From Hylemonella gracilis (lineage in GTDB: Bacteria > Pseudomonadota > Gammaproteobacteria > Burkholderiales > Burkholderiaceae_C): a DNA stretch of 64,000 nucleotides. The notes beneath the pieces are model-generated. The model was not told the origin of the DNA. It saw only the letters and a program-made list of their open reading frames with translations, and ran no database searches. The position numbers and the translations under genes are program-made. Each line of letters opens with the position of its first letter. Position 1 is the stretch's first letter. The stretch covers positions 1,885,501 through 1,949,500 of the forward strand of contig NZ_CP031395.1 of NCBI RefSeq assembly GCF_004328645.1. The letters are read 5' to 3'. Of this stretch, positions 53,085 to 64,000 are shown piece by piece.

Positions 53085-54395
53085 TCAGCGGCGCTGAGCG
53101 CTCTGCTCGTTCAGCGCGCGTAACTGGCGCAGCTTTTCCGCGATTTTAATCTCCAAACCGCGCTCCACTGGCTGATAGAAACCCGGCTGCGCCATGCCGT
53201 CAGGCAAATACTGTTCTCCGGCGGCGAAGGCCTCTTCCTCGTCGTGGGCATAGCGATAACCCTTGCCGTAGTCCAGTTCCTTCATGAGTTTCGTAGGCGC
53301 ATTGCGCAGATGCATGGGCACGGGCCGGGTGCCGTCCTTCTTGATGAAGGCACGCGCGGCGTTGTAGGCCTTGTAGACCGCGTTGCTCTTGGGTGCCATG
53401 GCGAGGTAGATCACCGCTTCGGCCAGGGCCAGTTCACCTTCGGGCGATCCCAGGCGTTCATAGACTTCCGCCGCGTCCAGCGCCAGCCGCAGGGCGCGTG
53501 GGTCCGCCAGGCCAATGTCCTCCGCCGCCATGCGCACGAAGCGCCGGGCCATGTAGCGAGGGTCTGCACCGCCATCCAGCATGCGCACGAACCAGTAGAG
53601 CGCGGCGTCCGGATCGCTGCCGCGCACGCTTTTGTGCAGGGCGCTGATGGTGTCGTAGAACTGCTCGCCGCCCTTGTCGTAGCGACGCATGCGCTCGCCC
53701 AGCACCTTGAGCAGCCAGCCATCGGTGATCTGCTCCTGTTTCTGCTGCCGGGCCGCGACGTTCAGGGTTTCGAGCGTGTTCAACAGGCGGCGCGCGTCGC
53801 CATCGGCGTAAGCGATCAGGCGTTCCAGCGCCGCGTCCTCCAGGGGGGGCACGGCGTCAATGCCTCGTGCGCGTCCCACGATGTGCTTCAAATCGTCCTC
53901 GGTCAGCGCCTGCAGCACGTAGACGGCCGCGCGCGACAGCAGGGCGGAGTTGACTTCGAAGGAGGGATTTTCTGTCGTTGCCCCGATGAAGGTGAACAGC
54001 CCGCTTTCCACGTGCGGCAAGAAGGCGTCCTGCTGGCTTTTGTTGAAGCGGTGCACTTCGTCGACGAAGACGATGGTGCGCTGCTGTTGCAGGCCATCGC
54101 GCGCGGCTTCGGCCAGGTCCACCGCCTCGCGGATGTCCTTCACCCCGCCGAGCACCGCGCTGATGCTGATGAACTGCGCGCCGAAGGCGTTGGCCATCAG
54201 CCGAGCAATGGTTGTCTTTCCCGTGCCCGGCGGTCCCCAGAGGATGCAGCTGTGCGGCTGACCTGATTCGAAAGCGATGCGCAGTGGCATGCCCTCGCCC
54301 AGCAGGTGCTGCTGGCCGATCACCTCGCCCAGGGTGTGCGGGCGCAGGCGTTCGGCCAGGGGCTGGTGCGGCGGACTCGGGGGCGCTTTGGGCAT
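53085..54395 (-). CDS. rarA: Replication-associated recombination protein A (RarA/MgsA)
   Basis: A 436-residue clamp-loader-like AAA+ ATPase. Walker A is GPPGTGKTT near residue 54, the Walker B and sensor region FVDEVHRFNKSQQDAFLPHVE, and TENPSFEVNSALLSRA. The C-terminal half (ALYWFVRMLDGGADPRYMARR, VPMHLRNAPTKLMKELDYGKGYRYAHDEE) is the tetramerisation region specific to RarA. Acts at stalled replication forks. Upstream of livH on the same strand with a 113-base gap. Confidence 0.96.
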   Translation of the reverse strand: MPKAPPSPPHQPLAERLRPHTLGEVIGQQHLLGEGMPLRIAFESGQPHSCILWGPPGTGKTTIARLMANAFGAQFISISAVLGGVKDIREAVDLAEAARDGLQQQRTIVFVDEVHRFNKSQQDAFLPHVESGLFTFIGATTENPSFEVNSALLSRAAVYVLQALTEDDLKHIVGRARGIDAVPPLEDAALERLIAYADGDARRLLNTLETLNVAARQQKQEQITDGWLLKVLGERMRRYDKGGEQFYDTISALHKSVRGSDPDAALYWFVRMLDGGADPRYMARRFVRMAAEDIGLADPRALRLALDAAEVYERLGSPEGELALAEAVIYLAMAPKSNAVYKAYNAARAFIKKDGTRPVPMHLRNAPTKLMKELDYGKGYRYAHDEEEAFAAGEQYLPDGMAQPGFYQPVERGLEIKIAEKLRQLRALNEQSAQRR

Positions 54396-54435
54396 GGTGC
54401 GGGGATTTTAGGTGGCGGTGCTCAGTGCCTTTGGC

Positions 54436-54696
54436 ATGATGGAAGTTGTTCGCCGACTTCAAGCGTGGGGTGTTTTCATGTTCGTGGTTCTGTTCATTGC
54501 ATTTTTTGTTTTGCCGTCTGCCCTCTTTCTTGTGGGGGCGGCTGTTCTTCACTCCTTCCATTTACTTTTGGGCGGCTTGGTGATGGCGGCGGCTTCCGTT
54601 GTCTTCTTCCTTGTGTCCAGAGGGGTTGAGAAGCAAAAGAAGATGAAGGCCCAGGAAGAGCGTCGGTGCAGCGACCCGTCCGGCGGCACGCATTGA
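54436..54696 (+). CDS. Small two-span membrane protein of unknown function
   Basis: From ATG 54436 (or 54439) about 86 residues with two long hydrophobic helices (GVFMFVVLFIAFFVLPSALFLVG and LLLGGLVMAAASVVFFLVS) and a charged C-terminus. A GTG at 54412 would lengthen it. Not recognised. Divergent from rarA, AT-richer than neighbours. Confidence 0.5.
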   Translation: MMEVVRRLQAWGVFMFVVLFIAFFVLPSALFLVGAAVLHSFHLLLGGLVMAAASVVFFLVSRGVEKQKKMKAQEERRCSDPSGGTH

Positions 54697-54779
54697 ATTC
54701 TGGCCCCAGGTACTGGGGCGTGAGTGTCCGTTGCCTAAAATGAATTCAGCTGTTAATCAGTGGGAATAATGAGTGACTC

Positions 54780-55358
54780 ATGAACGAGCAGCAATCACTG
54801 CGAGCGGCCATCCACGAGGAAGTGCGGCTGTTTCCCCACGATCCCGCATGGCCCCAAGCCTATGCCGCCGAGCGGCTGCGCCTGCTCTCGGTGCTGCCCG
54901 GCGTGTTCATTGACGTGCAGCACGTTGGCAGCACCGCGGTGCCGGGCCTGGCGGCCAAGCCCATCATCGACATCCTGGCTAGCGTGACTTCCATGGCGGT
55001 GGCGGAGTCTGTCATCGCCCCGCTGTGCGCCGTGGGGTACACCACCTCGGCCGAGTACAACGCAACGCTGAGCGACCGCAAATGGCTGATGCGTTGGGCG
55101 GACGGGCGCCGCACGCACCATCTCCATGTGGCGGTCCACGATGGACCGGTCTGGCGTGAGTGGCTGCGCTTTCGGGACGCGCTGCGTGCCCAACCCGCGC
55201 TCGCGGCCCGTTACGCCGAGTGGAAGGCCGACTGCGCCGGAAAGCATCCGAGAGACCGGGAGGCGTACACCCAGGCCAAGGCGGAGTTCATCCGCGCAGT
55301 GACAAAAACCCTTGCCGTCTCACATCCGAGTCAGGAGCATCCCCATGACCGAAGCTGA
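54780..55358 (+). CDS. GrpB family protein (UPF0157)
   Basis: A 192-residue nucleotidyltransferase-fold protein. The DPAWPQAYAAERLRLLSVL start and VQHVGSTAVPGLAAKPIIDILASV are the GrpB signature (G-S-T and D residues of the NTP fold). The function of the family is not established. The C-terminal 14 residues run over the next gene's start (overlap 14 bases). Confidence 0.9.
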   Translation: MNEQQSLRAAIHEEVRLFPHDPAWPQAYAAERLRLLSVLPGVFIDVQHVGSTAVPGLAAKPIIDILASVTSMAVAESVIAPLCAVGYTTSAEYNATLSDRKWLMRWADGRRTHHLHVAVHDGPVWREWLRFRDALRAQPALAARYAEWKADCAGKHPRDREAYTQAKAEFIRAVTKTLAVSHPSQEHPHDRS

Positions 55359-55776
55359 CCGTCTCAAAGTCCTTGCATTCGCACTGCGGGCCATCGGCGC
55401 CTTTGCCATTTTTGGCTTCTATCCCTTGACGGTGATCTGGCCTTCCGGCTGGGTCTGGCACAGCGGACAGTCGGAGTATTTGGTGATGATCATGGCGCTT
55501 TACGCCACCTTGGGGATTTTCCTGATCATCGCGGCACGCAGTCCGAAAGATCACCTGAGCCTGATCTCATTCGCCATCTGGTCGAGCATCGTGCACGGTG
55601 GCGTCATGGCGGCGCAATCGTTGTCGGAGTCGCGACATGTCCATCACCTCTATGGCGACGTGCTGGTGCTGTTCGTTGCCGCCGCGGTGCTCGCCTACCT
55701 CTGCCCACAAGCGCTGATGTGGCGCTTTGCGTCTCGAAGTGCGTCCTCTTCGAACGGACGTGATGCGGATGAGTGA
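55345..55776 (+). CDS. Four-span membrane protein (DUF6632-like)
   Basis: A 143-residue membrane protein with about four hydrophobic segments, such as IGAFAIFGFYPLTVIWPSG, EYLVMIMALYATLGIFLIIAA and VLVLFVAAAVLAYLC. A HGGVMAAQSL and HHLYGD histidine-rich region sits between helices 3 and 4. The family name is from memory and tentative. ATG 55345 follows CAGGAG and overlaps the GrpB gene. Confidence 0.7.
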   Translation: MTEADRLKVLAFALRAIGAFAIFGFYPLTVIWPSGWVWHSGQSEYLVMIMALYATLGIFLIIAARSPKDHLSLISFAIWSSIVHGGVMAAQSLSESRHVHHLYGDVLVLFVAAAVLAYLCPQALMWRFASRSASSSNGRDADE

Positions 55777-55809
55777 GACGCCAGCGCGGGCGCCTGAATT
55801 CGTGCTGTT

Positions 55810-58617
<2,808 letters not shown>

Positions 58618-58787
58618 GTTCTGCGGTCTCTTCGGGTGTCGCGTGCATGCTAGCATCGACGGCTGTCCCGTCGCGCCGAGGTGGTCTCGGTGGCGCGAAT
58701 AACGCTCATGTTCGCGGCGAATAAGTCCGACCACTCGGGCCGGTGCGCCGATTCCCCTTGTCCATGGCTTTGATGCCCTCCGATTTC

Positions 58788-59780
58788 ATGAACCTCACCA
58801 TCGCCACCCGTGAAAGCCGCCTTGCGCTTTGGCAGGCTGAACATGTGCAAGCCCTGCTACGTGCACAGGGTCACGCGGTGACGCTGCTGGGCATGACCAC
58901 CCAGGGCGACCAGATCCTGGACCGCGCGCTGAGCAAGGTGGGCGGCAAGGGACTCTTCGTGAAGGAACTGGAAGTCGCGCTGGATGAAGGCCGTGCCGAC
59001 CTGGCCGTGCATTCCCTGAAGGACGTGCCCATGGAATTGCCCACCGGTTTCGTGCTGGCCTCGGTGCTGGAGCGCGAGGACGAGCGTGATGCCTGGGTTT
59101 CGCCGCACTGCGCCGGCCTGGCCGATCTGCCGCGCGGCGCGGTCGTGGGCACCTCCAGCCTGCGGCGCGTGGTGCTGCTACGCGAGGCCTTGCGGACCCT
59201 GGGCCGGGACGACGTGCGCATTGAACCCTTGCGCGGCAATCTGGACACACGCCTGCGCAAGCTGGACGAAGGGCAGTACCACGCCATCGTGCTGGCCGCG
59301 GCGGGGCTCAAGCGCCTGGGCCTGGCGGCCCGCATCCGCAAGGTGTTCGAACCCGAGGACATGCTGCCCGCCGCAGGGCAGGGCGCGCTGGGCATCGAGA
59401 TCAAGCAAGGGGCGACGACGCAGGCCTCCGAGCTGGCGCTGGCCCTGGCCGCGCTGGCCCATGGGCCAACTTGGCTGCGCGTGGCCGCCGAGCGTGCCGT
59501 CAGCCGCGCCATGGGCGGCAGTTGCTCCATGCCGTTGGCCGCGTACGCTGCCTTCGTGAAATCCGCCGCGCAGGGGTCCGCTTCGAGTTCCTCCGTGCTC
59601 CAAGGCGGTTCCTTGCGCCTGCGCGCGGCCTGGGGTGACGTCAACGGGCGCCTGCCCCTGGTTCGGGTGGAGGACGAGGCCGACGTGTCCAGTCCGGACG
59701 AGGCTGACGCCCTGGGCCAGCGCGTTGCGCGCCATCTGCAGGACGCCGTGCGCCAGGCTGGCGGAACCTTCCAGGCCTGA
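58788..59780 (+). CDS. hemC: Hydroxymethylbilane synthase (porphobilinogen deaminase)
   Basis: About 330 residues from ATG 58788. It assembles four porphobilinogens into hydroxymethylbilane. Start [17 protein letters not shown], the Arg-rich [13 protein letters not shown] and the [12 protein letters not shown] region are diagnostic. The dipyrromethane cofactor Cys is in [18 protein letters not shown] at 58743 and ATGs at 58764 and 58773 are other candidate starts; 58788 puts the Met directly before the conserved core. An Ala/Ser-rich insertion ([12 protein letters not shown]) follows the Cys domain. First of four hem genes. Confidence 0.95.
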   Translation: MNLTIATRESRLALWQAEHVQALLRAQGHAVTLLGMTTQGDQILDRALSKVGGKGLFVKELEVALDEGRADLAVHSLKDVPMELPTGFVLASVLEREDERDAWVSPHCAGLADLPRGAVVGTSSLRRVVLLREALRTLGRDDVRIEPLRGNLDTRLRKLDEGQYHAIVLAAAGLKRLGLAARIRKVFEPEDMLPAAGQGALGIEIKQGATTQASELALALAALAHGPTWLRVAAERAVSRAMGGSCSMPLAAYAAFVKSAAQGSASSSSVLQGGSLRLRAAWGDVNGRLPLVRVEDEADVSSPDEADALGQRVARHLQDAVRQAGGTFQA

Positions 59781-59804
59781 GTACGCGTCGTCGCGAGCCG
59801 CTCC

Positions 59805-60665
59805 ATGCACGTCATCGTCACCCGCCCCGCGCGCGAGGCCCAGGACTGGGTGTTCAGCTTGCGGCAAGCGGGCTGGCCGGCCGAGGCCTTGCCTCTGATC
59901 GAAATCGCGCCGGCACCTGATTTGGATGCCGTGCGCCGCGCTTGGGCACAACTGCACGCACGTCCCCGGCATTGGCTGGCCGTGATGTTCGTCAGTGCGA
60001 ATGCGGTGGAGGGGTTCTGGGCCATGCGCCCGACCTTCGGTCCACCGCTGGCGGCTATGCCCATCCAGGCCTGGGCCACCGGACCTGGCACGGCCCGCGC
60101 CTTGGCGGCGGTTGGCTGGCCCGCGGCGGGCATCGTCGCGCCAGCCCAGGATGCCCCGCAGTTCGATTCCGAGGCCTTGTGGGCGCGGGTGGCCGGGCAG
60201 GTGGTGCCAGGCTCGCGTGTGCTCGTCGTGCGCGGCGCGGATGGACCGGACCTCAGGGACTCAGAATTGCCCGTGCCGGTGCGGACCAGCACGCAGCTTG
60301 CCAGCGTTGGTGCGGGGCGGGACTGGTTCGCGCGTCAGGTCCGGGAGGCGGGTGGACAGGTGGACTTCCTGGCGAGTTACCAGCGTTGCTCGCCCCGATG
60401 GGGGCCACGAGACCTTGAACTGGCCAGTGCACGCATGGCCACGCAGGGCGGTTCGGTCTGGTTGTTCAGCAGCAGCGAGGCCGTGCGCAATCTGCGCAGC
60501 CTCCTGCCTGACCAGGACTGGGGCGCGGCGCGCGCGATCGTGACGCACGAGCGCATTGCGCGGGCAGCGCGTGACGCCGGTTTTGGCGCTGTCGCCATCT
60601 CCCGGCCGGCTCTGGCCGACGTGCAAAACGCTTTGACGGCTTTCGTGGGCCAAGAGCCTCGATAG
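59805..60665 (+). CDS. hemD: Uroporphyrinogen-III synthase
   Basis: A 286-residue HemD that closes and inverts ring D of hydroxymethylbilane. HemD sequences diverge widely; visible landmarks are MHVIVTRPAREAQDWV at the N-terminus, AVMFVSANAVEGFW, and the C-terminal WLFSSSEAVRNLRSLL...VTHERIARAARDAGF. Its position 24 bases after hemC and 10 bases before hemX is conserved in Burkholderiales. Confidence 0.93.
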   Translation: MHVIVTRPAREAQDWVFSLRQAGWPAEALPLIEIAPAPDLDAVRRAWAQLHARPRHWLAVMFVSANAVEGFWAMRPTFGPPLAAMPIQAWATGPGTARALAAVGWPAAGIVAPAQDAPQFDSEALWARVAGQVVPGSRVLVVRGADGPDLRDSELPVPVRTSTQLASVGAGRDWFARQVREAGGQVDFLASYQRCSPRWGPRDLELASARMATQGGSVWLFSSSEAVRNLRSLLPDQDWGAARAIVTHERIARAARDAGFGAVAISRPALADVQNALTAFVGQEPR

Positions 60666-60675
60666 AATCGTCGCG

Positions 60676-61821
60676 ATGAGCACGTCGCCCCATCCCACCG
60701 GCCCCGAGTCCCCGTCCAGCACCCCTCCGGATGCCAGCCACCCGGAGGTGGCCGTGGTTCCCCCTGCTTTCACCGCCACGCGGCCTGCGCGTTGGCCTGT
60801 GTGGGCGCTGGGAGGCCTGGCTGTCGTGGCCCTCGTGCTGGTGCTACTACTGGGCGTGCGTCAGTACATCACCGGGGAACAGTTTGCGCGCCAGGCTTCT
60901 GACGCTCTGACGGCGGCCACGGAAGCACGCGCGCTGGCGCAGCAAGGCCATGCCCGCGAGCAAGATTTGACCGCGCGCCAAGCGGTGCTCGATGCGCGCC
61001 TGAGTGACACGGCGCTGCAGCGCAGCCAGCTGGAATCCTTGATGCAGAGTCTTTCGCGTTCACGCGACGAATACCTGCTGGCGGATGTCGAGTCGACCTT
61101 GCGTCTGGCTCAGGAGCACACGCAGATGAGCGGCAGCGCCCAGCCCATGATCGCCGCCTTGCGCTCCTTGCAGCGGCGCTTGCAGTCCGCTTCGCCTCAT
61201 TTCGCCGTGGTGCAACGCGCCGTCGCGCAGGATCTGGCGCGCATCGAGTCCTCGTCCTACCTCGATACCCCTGCCTTGCTGGCCAAGCTGAATGAGCTGC
61301 TGCGTCTGGCGCCCGAACTGCCGTTTGCCAATGCCTACGTGCACGGGGGGGCCCGCGCGGGCACCACGCCCTTGGCGTCGTCGACACCGACCTCGCCCTC
61401 GGCGTCCCCGCAGGGCATGCCGGCCGAGCAGGCCGCCCATGCGAGCTGGGGCGAGAAATTGCAAGCCTGGTGGCAACGGCAATGGGCTTATGCCTGGCAG
61501 ACCCTCGGCGGTCTCGTGCGCGTGAGTCGCATCGATGGGCCAGACGCCGCGTTGCTGGCGCCCGATCAGGCCTTTTTCCTGCGTGAGAACCTCCAGTTGC
61601 TGCTGCTCAACGCGCGCCAGGCCCTGCTGGCCCGCCAGCCCGAGGCCGCCCGCACTGACCTGTTGCGGGTGGAGTCACTGCTGAAGAAGTATTTCAGTCC
61701 GGACGCCCAGACCACGCGCCAGGCCTTGGAGCTGCTGCGCAGTGCTCAGCTTCAGGTGCAGAACGTGAACCTGCCGCGCCCGGACGCGACGCTGGCGGCC
61801 CTGACCGCCGTCATGCCATGA
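60676..61821 (+). CDS. hemX: HemX-like membrane protein (uroporphyrinogen-III C-methyltransferase family)
   Basis: A 381-residue protein with an N-terminal Pro/Ser-rich cytoplasmic tail, one membrane span (VWALGGLAVVALVLVLLLGV, residues about 42-61) and a long periplasmic helical domain. It contains DVESTLRLAQEHTQMSG, QLLLLNARQALLARQPEAARTDLLRVE and KKYFSPDA, the HemX hallmarks. It has no methyltransferase motif despite the family label. Thought to organise haem enzymes at the membrane. Follows hemD. Confidence 0.9.
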   Translation: MSTSPHPTGPESPSSTPPDASHPEVAVVPPAFTATRPARWPVWALGGLAVVALVLVLLLGVRQYITGEQFARQASDALTAATEARALAQQGHAREQDLTARQAVLDARLSDTALQRSQLESLMQSLSRSRDEYLLADVESTLRLAQEHTQMSGSAQPMIAALRSLQRRLQSASPHFAVVQRAVAQDLARIESSSYLDTPALLAKLNELLRLAPELPFANAYVHGGARAGTTPLASSTPTSPSASPQGMPAEQAAHASWGEKLQAWWQRQWAYAWQTLGGLVRVSRIDGPDAALLAPDQAFFLRENLQLLLLNARQALLARQPEAARTDLLRVESLLKKYFSPDAQTTRQALELLRSAQLQVQNVNLPRPDATLAALTAVMP

Positions 61822-61870
61822 GGCGGCCGTGTGATGGCAGCGGTCGGCAGGTGAAGAAAAAGGGAGCGTG

Positions 61871-63265
61871 ATGCGCAGTCTGGTCTGGTTACTGTTTCTG
61901 TTCGCGCTGGCCGTGGGCGCGGCGCTGTTCCTGGCGGACAACACCGGCCTGGTCACCGTGTTCTGGCCACCGCATCGCCTCGACGTCTCGGCCAACTTCG
62001 CGGCCTTGGCCCTGCTCGTGGCCTTTCTGGTGCTGCATGCACTGTTGCGTGGTCTGGCCATCTTGATGGGCATGCCTGCGCAGGCCCGACGCTGGCGCCG
62101 CAGGCACCAGGAGCGCGCGCAGCAGCAAGGTCTGCTGGACGCCATGGCGCATTGGACTGCCGGGCGCTATCTGCGCGGCCGCAAGGCGGCCGAAACCGTG
62201 ATCGAGCAGACGCAATCCCTGATGCGCAACGAGCAGGCCTTGCCGCAGAGCATCCGCATCGTGGCGCTGGCCCATCTACTGGCCGCCGAATGCGCACACG
62301 CCCTGCAGGACCGCGTCCGGCGGGACGAACATGCCCAGGCAGCACTGGACGCCGTGGCCGGCGAGCTGGCGGGCGCCGGCGACAGCGTCAGCCGGGGCGC
62401 CGTGCGCATGCGTGACGCGCAGGAAGTGCGCGAAGGCGTGCAATTGCGCATGGCGCGTTGGGCCTACGAGGATCGCGACGCTCAGGCCGCCCTGCGACGC
62501 ATGGACGAGTTGCCGCAGGGCGTGGCGCGTCGTCTGGCCGCCCTGCGCCTGCGCCTGCGCGTCACCCGGCTGGCGGGCAAGCCGCTGGCCGCGCTGGAAA
62601 CCGTGCGGCTGCTGAGCAAGCACCGCGCTTTTTCCGACGCCGCGACCCAGGTTATCGTGCGGGGCCTGGTCACCGAAGTGTTGCGTGACGCCCACGATCA
62701 GGCGCAGTTGCTCCAGGCCTGGGAGGCCCTGGAACCGACCGAACGCGCTTTACCCGAGGCGGCGCTGCAAGCCGGGGAGCGCATGCTCGCGCTCAGCGAC
62801 AAGAGCGGCGACAAGATCGGCAATGACTTTGCACAGGTGTTGCGCTGGCTGGAACCGGTCTGGGAACAGCTGGTGCGCGCCGCTTTGCCGGTTTCGGCCA
62901 CGGCGTCGATGTCGGCGGCGTCGGTCGTGCATGGCGCAGCGTCCGCGTCCGCGCTGCGTCTGCGGCTGGTGTTGCTGCTGGAGCGGGGCTTCGAACGCCT
63001 GCCACCGGATGCCGCCTGGCTGGGGCGGATCGAGACTGCGCAGATGGCCAGCCCGGGTGACCCGCTGCTGCAATACCTGGCGGGCGTGACCTGCATGCAC
63101 CTGCGCTTGTGGGGCAAGGCCCAGCAGCTGCTGAAGCAGTCGCTCACCCAGCTGAAGGACGAGGGCCTGCGCCGTCGCGCCTGGTCCAGCCTGGCACGGC
63201 TGGCCGAGCAGCGCGAGGACACGCAAGCCGCGCTGGAAGCCTGGCGGCGTGCCGCCCTGGGTTAA
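61871..63265 (+). CDS. hemY: HemY-like TPR membrane protein
   Basis: A 464-residue protein with two N-terminal helices (SLVWLLFLFALAVGAALFL and FAALALLVAFLVLHALLRGLAIL) followed by tetratricopeptide-like repeats, including a heavy Ala/Arg content and the terminal YLAGVTCMHLRLWGKAQQLLKQSL. ATG 61871 overlaps a GTG three bases earlier. With hemCDX it completes the conserved cluster, probably a scaffold in late haem synthesis. Function of this family remains uncertain. Confidence 0.9.
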   Translation: MRSLVWLLFLFALAVGAALFLADNTGLVTVFWPPHRLDVSANFAALALLVAFLVLHALLRGLAILMGMPAQARRWRRRHQERAQQQGLLDAMAHWTAGRYLRGRKAAETVIEQTQSLMRNEQALPQSIRIVALAHLLAAECAHALQDRVRRDEHAQAALDAVAGELAGAGDSVSRGAVRMRDAQEVREGVQLRMARWAYEDRDAQAALRRMDELPQGVARRLAALRLRLRVTRLAGKPLAALETVRLLSKHRAFSDAATQVIVRGLVTEVLRDAHDQAQLLQAWEALEPTERALPEAALQAGERMLALSDKSGDKIGNDFAQVLRWLEPVWEQLVRAALPVSATASMSAASVVHGAASASALRLRLVLLLERGFERLPPDAAWLGRIETAQMASPGDPLLQYLAGVTCMHLRLWGKAQQLLKQSLTQLKDEGLRRRAWSSLARLAEQREDTQAALEAWRRAALG

Positions 63266-63270
63266 GCCCC

Positions 63271-63306
63271 AAGCCGTAATCGGCCCCAATCCGGGGCCTC
63301 AGGCTT
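63271..63306. terminator. Hairpin after hemY
   Basis: Nested stems: AAGCC (63271-63275)/GGCTT (63302-63306) enclosing GGCCCC (63282-63287)/GGGGCC (63293-63298), in the gap between hemY and the GGDEF gene. No T-run follows. Confidence 0.45.
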
Positions 63307-63381
63307 GTCGACCGGATGGCGACGGCAGGGGTTTGCATACCCGTGACAGTAGGCCGGCTCCCGGCTAATATGGCCGACACC

Positions 63382-64000
63382 ATGCCGACTTTGATCGACC
63401 ACCTCATCAAGCTGACAGATCACCGCGACCGTGAGCCGCTGGACCTGACCCTGGCCAAGGCCATGCTCGACCTGACCGTCGTCCAGCGGGTGGTGATCGC
63501 CCGTCTGATGGTGGATGACGAGCAAAAACGCTGGCTGGACAAAGTGACCCTGGACGCTGGCGGTGGCGGCAAGGTGGTGGATCCCTTGCGTGTCAACCCG
63601 AAGCGCCTGCCGCGCCTGGACGACGAGCCCGATCGGGTTCGCTGCCTGAGCGAGAACGCGGAGGTCGAGGTGGCCTGGGCAGGTCAGGATGGCCCGCGCA
63701 TCTATTTCTACCCCTTGCTCGACGAAGTGCGTGACGACGAGCGAGGCGTGCTGGAAGTCCATGCCGCCAGCACCTTGGACGACGCAGCGCGGCAGGTCAT
63801 CGCCCAGCTGCATCATGTCTACCGCAACATGCATGTGCTGCTGGCCTACAGCGACCACGATCCCCTGACGGGCCTGCTGAATCGCAAGTCACTGGACGAT
63901 ACCTTCTACAGCGCCGTCCTCGAGGAATTGACCAGCATCCCGCCTGGAGCGCCGGATTCGGCACCGTCCCCCGCGGCGCAGGAGGGCAAGTCGGCCGAAC
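63382..64000 (+). CDS. GGDEF domain protein, N-terminal part (runs off the window)
   Basis: About 206 codons of a longer protein. The N-terminal 150 residues form a domain I do not recognise, GAF-like in look (LLDEVRDDERGVLEVHAAS ...). A coiled linker then leads into DHDPLTGLLNRKSLDDTFY, the start of a diguanylate cyclase GGDEF domain. The GGDEF motif itself lies beyond base 64000. A Pro/Ala-rich insertion (TSIPPGAPDSAPSPAAQEG) after this helix is unusual within a GGDEF fold. ATG 63382. Confidence 0.8.
   Translation, partial: MPTLIDHLIKLTDHRDREPLDLTLAKAMLDLTVVQRVVIARLMVDDEQKRWLDKVTLDAGGGGKVVDPLRVNPKRLPRLDDEPDRVRCLSENAEVEVAWAGQDGPRIYFYPLLDEVRDDERGVLEVHAASTLDDAARQVIAQLHHVYRNMHVLLAYSDHDPLTGLLNRKSLDDTFYSAVLEELTSIPPGAPDSAPSPAAQEGKSAE

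Overview
The window is GC-rich chromosomal DNA, almost fully coding. Gene content points to Burkholderiales, most likely Comamonadaceae. The reasons are three Bug/TctC-type periplasmic receptors of the kind expanded in that order, a ppc gene divergent from hemC-hemD-hemX-hemY, a DUF2917 gene beside a MocR regulator, and a GC-rich palindromic repeat of a type I associate with that family lying inside valS. I see no phage, insertion sequence or CRISPR array.

Layout. 1-2891: sugar-acid genes (SDR dehydrogenase running off the left edge, SMP-30 lactonase, aldose 1-epimerase). 2987-4659: queF and yaaA. 4680-8528: a four-gene overlapping minus-strand cassette (GT2 glycosyltransferase, YdjC/ChbG deacetylase, DUF6056 GT-C-like membrane protein, GtrA) that looks like a lipid-linked sugar modification pathway. 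8595-17879: SulP transporter, valS, galU, tusA, fapA, cysM and a tRNA-Leu(CAA). 18077-25662: a catabolic region with aldehyde dehydrogenase, Bug receptor, secreted alpha/beta hydrolase, two MaoC hydratases, an acyl-CoA synthetase and an SDR. 25682-31386: mixed genes, some AT-rich, some broken (small membrane proteins, DHFR-like protein, arfB remnant, pseudouridine synthase, dbpA, YdeI-like protein, epimerase), followed by a TetR gene. 32009-40879: a second catabolic island with MhpD-like hydratase, D-2-hydroxyacid dehydrogenase, IclR regulator, Bug receptor, PDC-hydrolase-like amidohydrolase, flavin reductase-like protein, HpcH/HpaI aldolase, cupin and a two-subunit class I hydro-lyase. 40946-47271: ArsR/AHSA1 pair, MHS transporter, SDR, ferredoxin-reductase, third Bug receptor, AT-rich lipoprotein. 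47287-53001: DUF2917, MocR regulator and livHMGF. 53085-64000: rarA, small genes, ppc, hemCDXY and the start of a GGDEF protein.

Two themes stand out. First, both catabolic regions carry the same palindrome, TTCCGC-N3-GCGGAA, placed 50-105 bp upstream of their genes. It looks like an IclR-type operator, so the two regions may form one regulon with the IclR gene at 34142-34909. Second, four genes (valS, fapA, a DHFR-family gene and an epimerase) are each split by what looks like loss of one base at or next to a G/C run. Either the underlying sequence under-calls homopolymers, or several genes here are decaying.

Binding sites readable by eye include a 10-bp-arm palindrome between the TetR gene and its divergent epimerase, and a 9-bp-arm palindrome covering the ArsR start codon. 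Several intergenic hairpins separate convergent genes.
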